A stretch of DNA of 64,000 nt from contig DASQDR010000129.1 of assembly GCA_035634055.1 (NCBI GenBank), positions 1 to 64,000 of the forward strand, written 5' to 3'. The position numbers and the translations under genes are program-made. Below are positions 29,001 through 36,139 of this stretch, piece by piece; the first letter of the stretch is position 1, and each line of letters starts with the position of its first letter. The notes beneath the pieces were generated by a model. The model ran no database searches. It worked only from the letters and a program-made list of their open reading frames with translations, and was not told the DNA's origin. The stretch is from JAICTV01 sp035634055 (GTDB taxonomy: Bacteria; Planctomycetota; Phycisphaerae; Tepidisphaerales; Tepidisphaeraceae).

Positions 29001-30564
29001 CAAGCCGGCCGGCGTCAACGCCATCGGCCCGGGCGCGGCGGGCGCGAACAACACGCTCACCGCCAGCGTGAGCGGCTCGGTTGAGTGGCGGGCGAACGAC
29101 CAGGTCGACGACCGCGTCGACCTCGTCGTCAACGGCTCGGGCAGCTCGATGAACCTCAACAACTTCAGCGACACCGTTCGCGCCCTCACGCTCACCGGCG
29201 GCGCGACGCTCGCGACGGGCCCGGACGGCATGCTCCGCCTGGGCGGCGACGTCACCTACACCGGCGGCACGGTCGGCGCGCTGATCTCCGGCAACGTCGA
29301 CCTGAACAAGGCGACCCGCACCTTCAACGTCGCCAACGGCGGCGCCGACGACGACCTCGTCGTCTCGGCCAACGTCTCGGGGGCCGGCGGCATCGTGAAG
29401 GCGGGCGCCGGGATGCTCGTGCTGTCGGGGAACAACAGCTTCACCGGCGGCGTGAGCATCAGTGGCGGCTCGCTCCGCACCACCGGCGCCACCAGCATGA
29501 GCGGCGCGCCGACGCTGGCGCTGGCGGCGGCGCTGGAGGTGCCGGGCGCCTTCACCACCGCGCCCGGCACGGTCATCACCAAGACCGGCGCCGGCTCGCT
29601 GACCATCGCCGGGCCGCAGACGCACGGTGCGGGCAGCCAACTGCTCGTGCAGCAGGGCAACGTCAGCCTTAACACCGATGCGGGCGCCGCGGGCGCGCGC
29701 AACCTGAACCTTTCCGCCACCGGCGGGAGCATCACGCTCAACCAGTCGCAGCACCTGTCGAACGTGACCATCGGCAACGGCGTCACCGCCACGCTCTCGC
29801 AGGGCGGCAACAAGATCCTCTCCACCGACGCGCTGACCGTTGCCAGCAGCGGCAAAATCGACCTGAAGAACGGCACCCTCGTCGTCGCCACCGGCCGGGC
29901 CGGCGCGTTCCAGAACGGCAGCTACACCGACATCACCGGGCTGGTCGCCAAGGCGTACAACGGCGGGGCGTGGAACGGCGCCGGCGGCATTACCACCACA
30001 ATTCCCTCGACGCTCAACCCCGCCCGCCTGACCGGCCTTGGCGTCGCCACCGCGACTGAGGCGGGCATCACCACCCTGGCCGGCGAGACGCTTCCCGGCA
30101 CCGCCGTCGTCGTGAAGTACACCTACGGCGGCGACGCGAACCTCGACGGAAAGCTCAACGGCGACGACTACTTCCACATCGACGGCAACATCAACGCGCC
30201 CGGCGCCAGCGGGTGGTACCGCGGCGACTTCGACTACAACGGGAAGCTCAACGGGGACGACTACTTCATCCTCGACGCCAACTTCAGCCTCCAGACCTTC
30301 GGCGTCTTCGGCAACGCCCCCGGCCTGCCCGAGTTGGCGATGGCAGACGCCGCGATGGAGGCCGGGTCGACCGGCGCGATCACGACCGGGGCGCTGAGGT
30401 CGGTTGCGGGTCTCGGACAGGCCGTATCGCCGGGATCGGCCAGCGCCGGGGCCCCCGCCGGCGTGACTGCGGTTCCCGAGCCGTCCGCGCTTTCACTGCT
30501 GGCGCTGGGCGCTGGCGCGCTGGCCCGCCGACGCCGCCGTCGAAGCGCCTCCATCTCGCGCTGA
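20092..30564 (+). CDS. Giant beta-strand repeat protein with EF-hand pair and PEP-CTERM tail (3), 3490 aa
   Basis: The largest gene in the window, 3490 aa. A basic N-terminus and a hydrophobic segment ending GSARA form the signal peptide. Residues about 37-240 match the non-repeat N-terminal domain of protein 2 (DLDSDGDLDVGAA present). About 3000 residues of PATR-type beta-strand repeats follow, with one close copy of the shared module (22144-22620) and a diverged one (28990-29447). The C-terminus has GDANLDGKLNGDDYF and GDFDYNGKLNGDDYF loops, a 70-residue Ala/Gly-rich linker, then VPEPSA, a hydrophobic helix and ARRRRRR: a canonical PEP-CTERM. It starts inside the previous stop (ATGA) and is followed after 28 bases by the protease. 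No enzymatic domain was seen; a fibrous surface or matrix role is inferred. Confidence 0.88.
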   Translation: MKRQQHSGNRKPHERRRRQMALACAGVASALLTGSARAVPDLILDLRVAGTGGKTATVNSQSGSVNLELFALVADYDDNAANTGFNSTQGAWMSGTGGLLGNFSTSLVSPFNDSSGAQNPTPADLDSDGDLDVGAAASASSGFWIASAGANGSFTSVGTKEVNGETYRVFKIGTGTWTAAALTPAAGTTLNFIPRTGTALVRPHKYFVDSGTTLTSIKGDDARLQQVPPLGFDEGTAVSVTVAGISYTWTRGAGSGDWSVTGNWGGGGVPGILDTASFTSAGTGNINVAGSRTVGGMHFNHNSGNYSFTNGSSGQAVLTLDDGSGSGTITALSGGPVTFNSQVALQAANQLIVHTAGGGSTVTAMGGVSATLLSKTGPGTLVLGGTGTSSITDIVVAQGTVRSQSQQALGAARVTLSGGGLAVTNSGAGSGGTIALGNDVTVAADATIDVRNGGANIGNAVQLQALTIGGQTLTATGANDYALRFAGATTLTGNATINTATANVELTGGIAQSGGTRGLTKAGPGILRVSGTSSYAGQLLVNAGTFVAASPTAFGASTGGTIVADGATVSLEGHSYTAGELLVIRGNGVSGGTAGALHSKNGGSLNGPVTLAGNALVVEEMLAPLTFTGTVNTDGHALTVSGSHTFNGSVTGANGSLVITGGINTLGGSGFNTFSGMTTVSGGTLVLAKPDGFDAVGGDVTVNSGGTVRWDADEQVPNAATLTLNSGGTLDLNGHTETVTHFVDAGGTTVLGGTLNVIAGDVNLTDGTTLASAVNLSRDVIYTGTTTAATISGDLAMGAQNPNHNINVANGSAAADLVISGSISGSGTVTKTGAGTLRYSGATPNTYAALTTVSDGALELAKTGGATAVAGAIEVTAGGSLKLIAGNQIDDASTVTVGTGGTFNLNGQAESIGALNGGGAVDTGTGGHLTTGLGNASSTFSGTIAGDGNFTHAGSGTLTLAGASTLSGVLAVKTGVVSIASASPLGDGELHVSDGGTLRATASLTVGNTVTVGGTGDKTFDVAGGATLTLAADLIRGPGATGALVKTGVGTLALFGGATQPYAGNVRVAAGTLAIVGARELGSVVNVTIDPDGALDLSAATEPSTTIGTVNGGGSVLLGAGDLVLAPHAANPAGTFSGQIVGGGSLIHDSANATHLTGASTIGGDLRVKRGTVAVGAAGTFAASSIDVRSTGTDGVLLIEGAATAGAAHVGAGGVGAAHLNVQGASANLAVTTDLQIGGQGAPGEAGQLTVASGANVTVGGALKVWDSTSGGDSAVNLNGGTLSVGTIDTDGVAGGAVNWSAGALVVTGGDIDVNNAAPLGGNVVVGASKSLAVSNAARSLNIGAGGNASLAVEQGGSAFVAGATRVGRGSLGNGSLTVGGDGSSFATGTLVVGEGVGAVQVNAGGILLADGAASISTDAGGGSVGALNVAAGGGFSAGQLFVGGTAAAAGGSATVSSAGAIDVAGDLMVWKTPGGTSLVVAGGGSIAAGSVHLKSQDNTVAAGGVLSARGGGVTFSGNDSPTLALAAHVNAPGKLNLAGGIAFTGAAGTAAINSISTGDLPGTVDLNDSAQIISVADGSAAIDLTIGARLANGGITKAGAGTLELAGDNQYAQPTHVAAGTLVLGRNSAIPAASAVTLAQAATLDLAGHSTTVASLADGEAPGSGTLLLNGGALTAGADNAPSVTFSGNVAGGTGALVKEGSGEWTLAGDLGYSGTLDVNLGTVRLTAANASLAGTVTVRGSASAYGTLALSQDNLGSANLVLAGGHVRAEGPFAMSRDIALGVGGGAFDLAIAGQSVTVGGTLSGPGGLTKNGDGTLVLAGAANTYSGTTLIASDELRATATGALSPSSAVLVAADATLNLAGTNQTIGSLGGAVNSHVIRGDGTLTSGGNSATTEFAGTISGGPGGALVKAGSGALTLSGATSFGGGLTVNGGELLLRASPIGGNAIVNAGATLDVDSSGRLEPSSTITLNGGTFRALGGLANNVTLGVGGGTIDVPDAGGDFGHTGTISGSSALRKAGPGSYSMTQPAGLTGPVFVDGGLLQLGGTATISAATSVTVASGAVLAINNAQALVTDRLPASAPLALNGGTFSFIGVQDGPAVDSAGPLSVGPGAARVQLTQVGNGQNAFTFAGLSVAPGATLAIDLPGAGLTNQLFFTGRAAGFMGGGITVNGEFADYDPALGARPLDASAYSPTFANGAHVRIGADAAQSALPAIKTLTLDSTGPAVTITQDDAQTLTISEGGIAKLGSAAAKITGGPASAIASGNGRLDVIANGGQLEIESAITGAPVLSKSGTGTLRLSSLAALHDVGDIYVNEGTLQASDDASLGRFGNAVHFNGGTLRLEEAGAVLRAMHFDAGGGTLDVPAGALHLAATAQLQGAGPLVKDGAGTLVIGAANPFAGRVTVAGGSLELRHVDALGGVGSAAGQRSTITLAPGATLDLRSDDATANFDNDIVVRNNDGAAGNVATITTGPLGAGPAGQFRLGALRIGDATLANSGASGSLAFGGIVTLTGAAAFDVQRDLAFTDRVTGGGSLEKKGAATLALGAGAGDTTPNTYAGNTIITGGELRLNKAAGTIAIPGNIVMNGGSLVFQQERQIADTSTVSLGGGTFDLNGKSDSVKTLTNTGATVLVSGGTLTVGDSTFAGGTTIIGAEPSAPRNPGGGGMTDTPATDVGTISSNYTTDSLSVSQGTTRVNPSGSLNVGTGGLTFTGAASPAVTLVSDNLTPGRMVLGGDVINNSTAGTPQVKSDGSAGIAGTIELGDVVRQFVVNASSDLVIDSRVTKGGIRKSGSGWLVLKRPSEYTLGTTILSTNVQGALQGGVEAYDGALGSGPVTLTGNLTLRSDQPVAKFGNDLIANDATVRLDSATGGAAQKVQLNRLQLGSARMKVFGPTASPASGTLEFTGPVALTATSATVENYSTVRFANAVTGAANFTKDTGAGELWFTGAAANTYTGQTAVRAGKLVLDKPAGVNAIGPGAAGANNTLTASVSGSVEWRANDQVDDRVDLVVNGSGSSMNLNNFSDTVRALTLTGGATLATGPDGMLRLGGDVTYTGGTVGALISGNVDLNKATRTFNVANGGADDDLVVSANVSGAGGIVKAGAGMLVLSGNNSFTGGVSISGGSLRTTGATSMSGAPTLALAAALEVPGAFTTAPGTVITKTGAGSLTIAGPQTHGAGSQLLVQQGNVSLNTDAGAAGARNLNLSATGGSITLNQSQHLSNVTIGNGVTATLSQGGNKILSTDALTVASSGKIDLKNGTLVVATGRAGAFQNGSYTDITGLVAKAYNGGAWNGAGGITTTIPSTLNPARLTGLGVATATEAGITTLAGETLPGTAVVVKYTYGGDANLDGKLNGDDYFHIDGNINAPGASGWYRGDFDYNGKLNGDDYFILDANFSLQTFGVFGNAPGLPELAMADAAMEAGSTGAITTGALRSVAGLGQAVSPGSASAGAPAGVTAVPEPSALSLLALGAGALARRRRRRSASISR
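22144..22620 (+). repeat. Shared 160-residue module, copy in giant protein 3
   Basis: Third copy of the module described at 12882-13360. A further, clearly diverged copy lies at 28990-29447 near the end of the same gene. Confidence 0.78.
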
Positions 30565-30592
30565 TCCGGTTGTTCGCGAGGAGGATTCACGG

Positions 30593-32683
30593 ATGACCCG
30601 CACCCGCCGACCGAGCACCGCCGCCGCGCTGTTGGCCGCCGGCGCCGTGTCGGCGGCGATCGCGGTTGCTGCGCGGCAGGCGCGAGCGGGCAGCATCCGC
30701 CACGACGCCGCCGACAGCGCCTACACCAGCCTCGCCAATGAGCCCAAGTATGCTGCCGCCGGCGCGGTCAGCTACTTGTTCGGCTTCGGCTCGGGCTCCG
30801 GCACGCTCATCTCACCCAAATGGGTCCTGACCGCCGGCCACGTCGTCGACGGCAACACCACCTCCGCCCACAGCTTCAAGCTGGGCCCGTCGCTCACCAA
30901 CAGCACGAGCTATCCGGCCAGCAGCTACTTCCCGCACCCGTCGTGGAGCCGCAGCAACATCATCGGCGGGTTTGACGTCGGGCTGATGAAGCTTTCGGCG
31001 CCGCTCACCGCCGTTGCGCCCGCGAGCCGCTATGCGCGCGCCGACGAGGTGGGGCAGGTGGGCACCAGCGTCGGCTACGGCTACTTCGGCACCGGCAGCC
31101 GGCCGCAGCAGACCCTCGACGGGCGCAAGCGCGCGGGGAAGAACGTCGTCGACGCCCTCGGCCCGACCGCCTATGGCATGTCGGCCAGCGCGGATTTGAT
31201 CGCTTCCGACTTTGATGACCCGGGCAACGCGGACGGCCGCAACGCCTTCGGCTCGGTCGAGCCCGAGCCGCTGGAGTACTGCATCGCCCCCGGCGACAGC
31301 GGCGGCGGCGTATGGATCGACCGCGGCCCGCGCGCGTACGTCGCCGCGGTGCACTCCTTCATCCACGCGCTCGATCCGCCTGCCGGCGACGGCACCGACG
31401 ACGCCAGCTACTCCGACACCTTCGGCTCCACGCGCGTGAGCCGGTTCAACGCCTGGATCGATGACCAGATCACCGTGAAGTGGTCCAACGCCTCCGGCAG
31501 CGGGGCGTTCGCCACGGGCGGCAACTGGAGCGGTGGTGCGGCCCCGGACGCCCACGACCTCGCCGGCTTCAACGCGTCCGGCACGTACGCCGTCACCTTC
31601 TCCGCCAACATCAGCAATGACCGCCTGGTCGCCCGCGCCGGCGATGTCACGCTCAACCTCGGCGGGCGCACGTACACGCTCACCAGCTCGACGTACGAGG
31701 GCTCGCTCATCGTCGGCCGGTATGCCGGCAACGCCGCCGCGCTCACGGTGACCAACGGCACGCTGGCAACGAAAGAGTCAGTGATCGCCGATCAAGCCGG
31801 CAGCGCCGGCACGCTCTCCATCGGTGCCGGCGGCACGTGGGTGGTCACCGGCGATGCCTACGTCGGCGGAAGCTACCTCGGCCCGGGCGGCAGCGGCACC
31901 CTTCGGCTGGCCGCGGGCAGCACCACCACCGTCTCCGGCAAGCTGACCGCGCACGCGGGCGGGACCGTTCATTTCACCGGCGGCACGCTTTCCGCCGCCG
32001 GCATCGCGCTGACCGGCGGCGGGAAGATGATGCTCGCCCCCGGCGCGAACAAGACGTTGCGGACCGGCACGCTGACCGTGGATGCCATCGCGGGCAGTCG
32101 CCTGGACCTCGCCGACAACCGCCTGGTCGCCACCGCCGCTGACATCGGCACGTGGTCAGGATCCTCCTACACCGGCGTCTCCGGTCTGATCCAGAGCGGC
32201 CGCGCCGGCGGGGCGTGGATGGGCACCGGGATCATCACCAGCCAGTCCGCCGCCTCCACCGGGCGCACGTCGCTTGGCGTCGCGACCGCCGGACAGCTCG
32301 GCGTCGAGTCGTGGTTCGGCGCAGCGGTCAGCGGCAGCCACGTGCTGGTCCTGTACACGCTCGGCGGCGACGCGAACCTCGACGGGAAGCTCAACGGCGA
32401 CGACTACTTCCGCATCGATTCCAACGCACGCAGCCCCGGCGCGAGCGGCTGGTTCAACGGCGACTTCGATTACAACGGCCGGCTCGACGGGGACGACTAC
32501 TTCATCCTTGACCGTAACATCGGCAGCCAAGCCACCGCCGCCGACGTCGCCGCCGTGCCCGAACCGGCGGCGCTGGCGTTCGCGGCGGCGCTGCTCGCGG
32601 TCGCAGTGCCTCGCCACCGCCGCCGCCGCCGTCGTGACAACATCTCTCCGGGCTTTTGGAGCCCGCCGTTGCCGCCTTTATGA
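30593..32683 (+). CDS. Secreted trypsin-like serine protease with EF-hand pair and PEP-CTERM tail
   Basis: A 696-aa exported S1-family protease. After a signal peptide (about residues 8-32, ending ARA), the catalytic triad is complete: TAGHVV (His83), GFDVGLMKL (Asp128) and GDSGGG (Ser236). Residues about 295-520 are beta-strand-repeat-like, resembling the giant proteins. The C-terminus has GDANLDGKLNGDDYF and GDFDYNGRLDGDDYF, nearly the same as in giant protein 3, then VPEPAA, a hydrophobic helix and RHRRRRRR, followed by an unusual 15-residue tail. GAGGAGG precedes the ATG, 28 bases after the previous stop. Sharing its sorting cassette with the giants suggests it acts at the same surface, perhaps maturing or remodelling them; the substrate is unknown. 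Confidence 0.92.
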   Translation: MTRTRRPSTAAALLAAGAVSAAIAVAARQARAGSIRHDAADSAYTSLANEPKYAAAGAVSYLFGFGSGSGTLISPKWVLTAGHVVDGNTTSAHSFKLGPSLTNSTSYPASSYFPHPSWSRSNIIGGFDVGLMKLSAPLTAVAPASRYARADEVGQVGTSVGYGYFGTGSRPQQTLDGRKRAGKNVVDALGPTAYGMSASADLIASDFDDPGNADGRNAFGSVEPEPLEYCIAPGDSGGGVWIDRGPRAYVAAVHSFIHALDPPAGDGTDDASYSDTFGSTRVSRFNAWIDDQITVKWSNASGSGAFATGGNWSGGAAPDAHDLAGFNASGTYAVTFSANISNDRLVARAGDVTLNLGGRTYTLTSSTYEGSLIVGRYAGNAAALTVTNGTLATKESVIADQAGSAGTLSIGAGGTWVVTGDAYVGGSYLGPGGSGTLRLAAGSTTTVSGKLTAHAGGTVHFTGGTLSAAGIALTGGGKMMLAPGANKTLRTGTLTVDAIAGSRLDLADNRLVATAADIGTWSGSSYTGVSGLIQSGRAGGAWMGTGIITSQSAASTGRTSLGVATAGQLGVESWFGAAVSGSHVLVLYTLGGDANLDGKLNGDDYFRIDSNARSPGASGWFNGDFDYNGRLDGDDYFILDRNIGSQATAADVAAVPEPAALAFAAALLAVAVPRHRRRRRRDNISPGFWSPPLPPL

Positions 32684-34170
32684 TTTGCACGCATCGCATG
32701 CGACCGCACCTCGCCCTGCTGGCCTCTCTCGCTTCGTTCGCTGTGCTCTGCTCGTCCGCGCTGGCACAGGAGGCATTTCCACCGGCCGCCATCACCGACA
32801 CGGGGGGCGAGCGGTTCGAGCGGCAGCTCGAGCAGATCCGCCGAGACACTGAGACCCGCGCGCTGGCCGACGTCCCGCCCGAGCAGCGGGCGCTGATCGA
32901 CTACGGCGGATTCCTCTCCTTCAACTACTTTTCGATCGATGACGCCGCGCTGAACAACCACGTCCTCCGCCAGTACGAGCTGGTCGGCTACGCCCGCATC
33001 AACCTCGACGGCGCTCACGAGCTCTACCTGCGCGGCGGGACCGGCTACCAGGACTTCAACGATCAGGACAGCTTCAACAACTTCGGCGACGAGATCATCG
33101 AGCCGGACCTCGAGCGCGCGTTCTACCGCTTCGACCTCAACGGCTGGAAGCGTGCGCACGGCCAGGTGCCCGGCGATTGGAACCTCATCGCGCAAGGCGG
33201 GCGCGACCTCGTCTACTGGGGCAACGGCGTCGCGATGAGCCAGGTGCTTGATGGCGCGATCGTCAGCCTCACCTGGGGCGAGACGACGCTGGAGGCGGTC
33301 GCCGGCGTGACCCCGACGCGCACGGCCGACATCGACCCGTCGCGCCCGAACTTTCAGCACAACACCCGCCGCGGGTTCTACGGCGCGATGCTCAGCCACC
33401 GGGCCGGCCAGCACCGTCCGTACGCGTACGGCCTCATCCAGCGCGACTACAACGAGGACGACGTGGCGTTCACCGGCGGCGTCCGCACGGAGTTCGAGTA
33501 CGACAGCTACTACGTCGGCATCGGCTCCACCGGCGCCATCACCGATCGCCTGCTCTACGGCGTCGAACTGGTCTACGAGGGCGGCAACACGCTTTCCAAC
33601 AGCTTCGTCATCTCCGGCCCCACGCTGGTGCAGGTGCCGCAGACCGAGGATTCGATCCACGCTTTGGCGGCGGACGCGCGGCTCGATTTTCTCTTCCTCG
33701 ATCGGCGAAACTCGCGCCTCAGCTTCGAGCTGATCGCCGCTTCGGGCGACCCGGATCGCCTGACCACTTCCGGCACGTTCGGCGGCAACCGCCCCAACAC
33801 GTCCGACCGCGCGTTTAACGGCTTCGGGCTGCTCAACACCGGGCTCGCCTTCGCGCCCACGGTGTCGAACGTGCTGATCTTCCGCGCCGGCGCGCTAACG
33901 TTCCCACTGCCGGAGCATTCGGCCTTCAATCGATTGCAGGTCGGCGTGGACCTGTTCGTTTTTTCCAAGATGGCGCAAGACGGGCCCATCGACGAGGCGA
34001 CCTTCGACAAGCGCTACCTGGGGTTCGAGCCCGACTTCTTCCTCAACTGGCAGATCAGCAGCGACGTGACACTCGCCCTCCGCTACGGGATCTTCTTCCC
34101 CGGCTCGGCGATCGTGTCGGACGACCGGCCGCGCCAGTTCATCGGCGCAGGAGTCACCTATGCGTTTTGA
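32680..34170 (+). CDS. Outer-membrane beta-barrel protein (alginate-export-like)
   Basis: A 496-aa exported protein with a signal peptide ending near SSALAQ and a short helical stretch (about residues 40-70) before a region of alternating polar/hydrophobic strands rich in Tyr, Phe and Gly. It ends in Phe (GVTYAF), the classic outer-membrane barrel terminus. The segment around LIAQGGRDLVYWGNGVAMSQ resembles the alginate-export/porin-like family, but this is a weak, by-eye match. The ATG at 32680 overlaps the protease stop as ATGA; an ATG at 32698 is an alternative and would also keep the signal peptide. It overlaps the next gene by 11 nt. A possible role is export of, or passage for, products of the surface locus, or as a sensor partner of FecR. 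Confidence 0.8.
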   Translation: MICTHRMRPHLALLASLASFAVLCSSALAQEAFPPAAITDTGGERFERQLEQIRRDTETRALADVPPEQRALIDYGGFLSFNYFSIDDAALNNHVLRQYELVGYARINLDGAHELYLRGGTGYQDFNDQDSFNNFGDEIIEPDLERAFYRFDLNGWKRAHGQVPGDWNLIAQGGRDLVYWGNGVAMSQVLDGAIVSLTWGETTLEAVAGVTPTRTADIDPSRPNFQHNTRRGFYGAMLSHRAGQHRPYAYGLIQRDYNEDDVAFTGGVRTEFEYDSYYVGIGSTGAITDRLLYGVELVYEGGNTLSNSFVISGPTLVQVPQTEDSIHALAADARLDFLFLDRRNSRLSFELIAASGDPDRLTTSGTFGGNRPNTSDRAFNGFGLLNTGLAFAPTVSNVLIFRAGALTFPLPEHSAFNRLQVGVDLFVFSKMAQDGPIDEATFDKRYLGFEPDFFLNWQISSDVTLALRYGIFFPGSAIVSDDRPRQFIGAGVTYAF

Positions 34171-36127
34171 TGCGCCCTTGCCGCGGGTCGCGCTGTTGGG
34201 CGTCACGTGCCTGATCGTGATGATCGGTTGCCGCACGGCGGCGGTGAGCGATTCGGTCCTTCCGAGGCTCGCCGCTAACGACGCCGACGCGCAGCTCGAC
34301 TTCTGGCACACGCTGGCGACCAAGCCGCTGGTTAGCAACGACGAGGCGTTCCACGGGCTGCTGCTTTACCTTGACGGCAAGGACGGCGCGACGACGTACG
34401 AGCAGCGCGTGGCGGCGCTCAAGTCGCGCAAGCTCCTGCCGGCGACGTTCCAGCAGCCCGGCGACCGAGCGCTCACGCGCGGCACGCTGGCGGTCCCGCT
34501 GGCGAAGGTGCTGAACTTCCGCGGCGGGCTGACCATGCGCCTCGCCGGCGCCTCGCCGCGATACGCCACGCGAGAGCTCGAGTACCGCGGCGTCTACCCG
34601 CGCAGCAGCGAAAACCAGATCTTCACCGGCGGGGAGTTCGTCGGCGTGATCGGGAAGGTGCAGGACGTCCGGGCGGGCGACCCGACGAACCTGCCCGCGG
34701 CGAGCGTTCCCGCCGAAGCGTCCGCCGACGCCGCCGGCGAAACAAGCGACGCCATCAATCCGATCCTGGCGATGATCCAGGCGCCGCAGCCTGGCGACCT
34801 CGCCCTGCGCCCGGCGACTACCCAGGCGGGGCCGATGAAGGTTGTCATCACGGCCGTCGAGGGAATCGCCTCCGTGCGCGAGAACGAGAACGCGCCGTGG
34901 AAGCCCGCCGCCAAAGGGATGGAGCTGACCGAGCAGGCGGAGTTCCGCACCGGCCCGCGAGGGACGGTCCAGTTCACCATCGCCCCCGACCAGACCGTCA
35001 GCGTCGACCGCCTGACCACCATGAAGGTGCTCAAGCTGGTGCAGTCCGGCGGCAAGGTGCAGACGGACCTGGGCATCAAGTACGGGCGAACGCGCTACGA
35101 CCTGGAGGGCGGCGGGCTGGAACACCAATCGACGCTGCGCAGCCCCAACGCGACGCTGGCCGTCCGCGGCACGCGCGTGAGCCTGTTCGACCAGCCGCCC
35201 TACACGCCGCAGGCCGTGAGCCTGACCGGGCGCGCCGAGTTCCGCGCGCACCGGCGGCGCCCGATTTCTTTCGGCGCGGCGGGGCAGGGGAAGACCATCG
35301 TCACCTCCGCCAGCGAGACCGCCGGCGACGTCGCGCTCTCTCAAACGGTGGTCGACCCGACGCGCCAAGGCGCGCGCACCGAGTCCGAGGCCGCGCTGCT
35401 GACGACGTTGCTCTCCCGCGGCGCGACGGTCGAGCTGGACCGGGCGTCCGGCATTCGCATCGTCCGCGGGGGCTTCCCGCCGACCGATCCACAGCTCATC
35501 AGCGCCCTGCCCGGCCGGCTCAACTTCGTGCTGCGGTGGAACGGCGACGCGAACCTGGACCTCGGCCTGAGCACGCCCGGCACCGACGGGCAACCCGGTG
35601 GTGAATTCGTTTACCCAGCGGCGGGGCTGAACGTCGCGGCGTCGGGCGGGCGGACCGCCTTCGACCACCGCGGCGGGCCGAATGGCGGCGTCGAGGTCGT
35701 CTACTTCGACAGCTTCACCGACGGCGTCTACGCCGTCGGCGGCCCGAACCTTTCGACCACGCCGGTGACGGCGACCATCGATGCCTTCCTCGACGGCCAG
35801 CGCATCCAGCTCTTCGACGGGCTGACGCTGAGCGACACCGTGACGCAGACGGTCGCGCCGGGTCAGCCGGCGCTGGCGCTGGTGCCGGTGAACGCGCCGC
35901 TGCCGTTTGTCGAGCCGCCGCCACTGCCGCCCGGCATCGCGCAGCGCCGCGCGGTCGCGCCGCCGCAGCGAACGTTTACGAGCCTGCGCGCCGCCGGCGC
36001 TGCCGCCGGCCCATTTGTCGGTCCCAAGGCTGCCGCTGCGGCGAAGGGCGACTCAGCCCAACCGCCCGTCGCCGCCGCGGCGACCGCCACGCGGTCGCCT
36101 GCGCCCGCGAAGGCGAAGAGGCGTTAG
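34160..36127 (+). CDS. FecR-domain lipoprotein
   Basis: A 655-aa envelope protein. The N-terminus has a hydrophobic run ending VMIGC, so Cys24 is a likely lipidation site, although Met at -3 is not ideal for a lipobox. The FecR domain lies at about residues 225-385 (AVEGIASVRENENAPW, AEFRTGPRGTVQF, SPNATLAVRGT). A beta-rich region with GDANLDLGLSTPG follows, and the last 60 residues are Pro/Ala/Lys-rich and probably disordered. FecR domains usually transmit an envelope signal to a partner. Here no sigma/anti-sigma gene is adjacent; instead the next gene, 12 bases on, is a CHASE2 cyclase, a pairing seen in other bacteria. The 11-nt overlap with the barrel gene points to coordinated synthesis. 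Confidence 0.88.
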   Translation: MRFDAPLPRVALLGVTCLIVMIGCRTAAVSDSVLPRLAANDADAQLDFWHTLATKPLVSNDEAFHGLLLYLDGKDGATTYEQRVAALKSRKLLPATFQQPGDRALTRGTLAVPLAKVLNFRGGLTMRLAGASPRYATRELEYRGVYPRSSENQIFTGGEFVGVIGKVQDVRAGDPTNLPAASVPAEASADAAGETSDAINPILAMIQAPQPGDLALRPATTQAGPMKVVITAVEGIASVRENENAPWKPAAKGMELTEQAEFRTGPRGTVQFTIAPDQTVSVDRLTTMKVLKLVQSGGKVQTDLGIKYGRTRYDLEGGGLEHQSTLRSPNATLAVRGTRVSLFDQPPYTPQAVSLTGRAEFRAHRRRPISFGAAGQGKTIVTSASETAGDVALSQTVVDPTRQGARTESEAALLTTLLSRGATVELDRASGIRIVRGGFPPTDPQLISALPGRLNFVLRWNGDANLDLGLSTPGTDGQPGGEFVYPAAGLNVAASGGRTAFDHRGGPNGGVEVVYFDSFTDGVYAVGGPNLSTTPVTATIDAFLDGQRIQLFDGLTLSDTVTQTVAPGQPALALVPVNAPLPFVEPPPLPPGIAQRRAVAPPQRTFTSLRAAGAAAGPFVGPKAAAAAKGDSAQPPVAAAATATRSPAPAKAKRR

Positions 36128-36139
36128 GATGTTCAGCCG

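Noticed and set aside
32649..32665. CGGGCT/AGCCCG hairpin before the barrel gene as a terminator
   Set aside because: Only a 6-bp stem inside the end of the protease gene with no T-tract, and the next start overlaps the stop, so read-through is expected.
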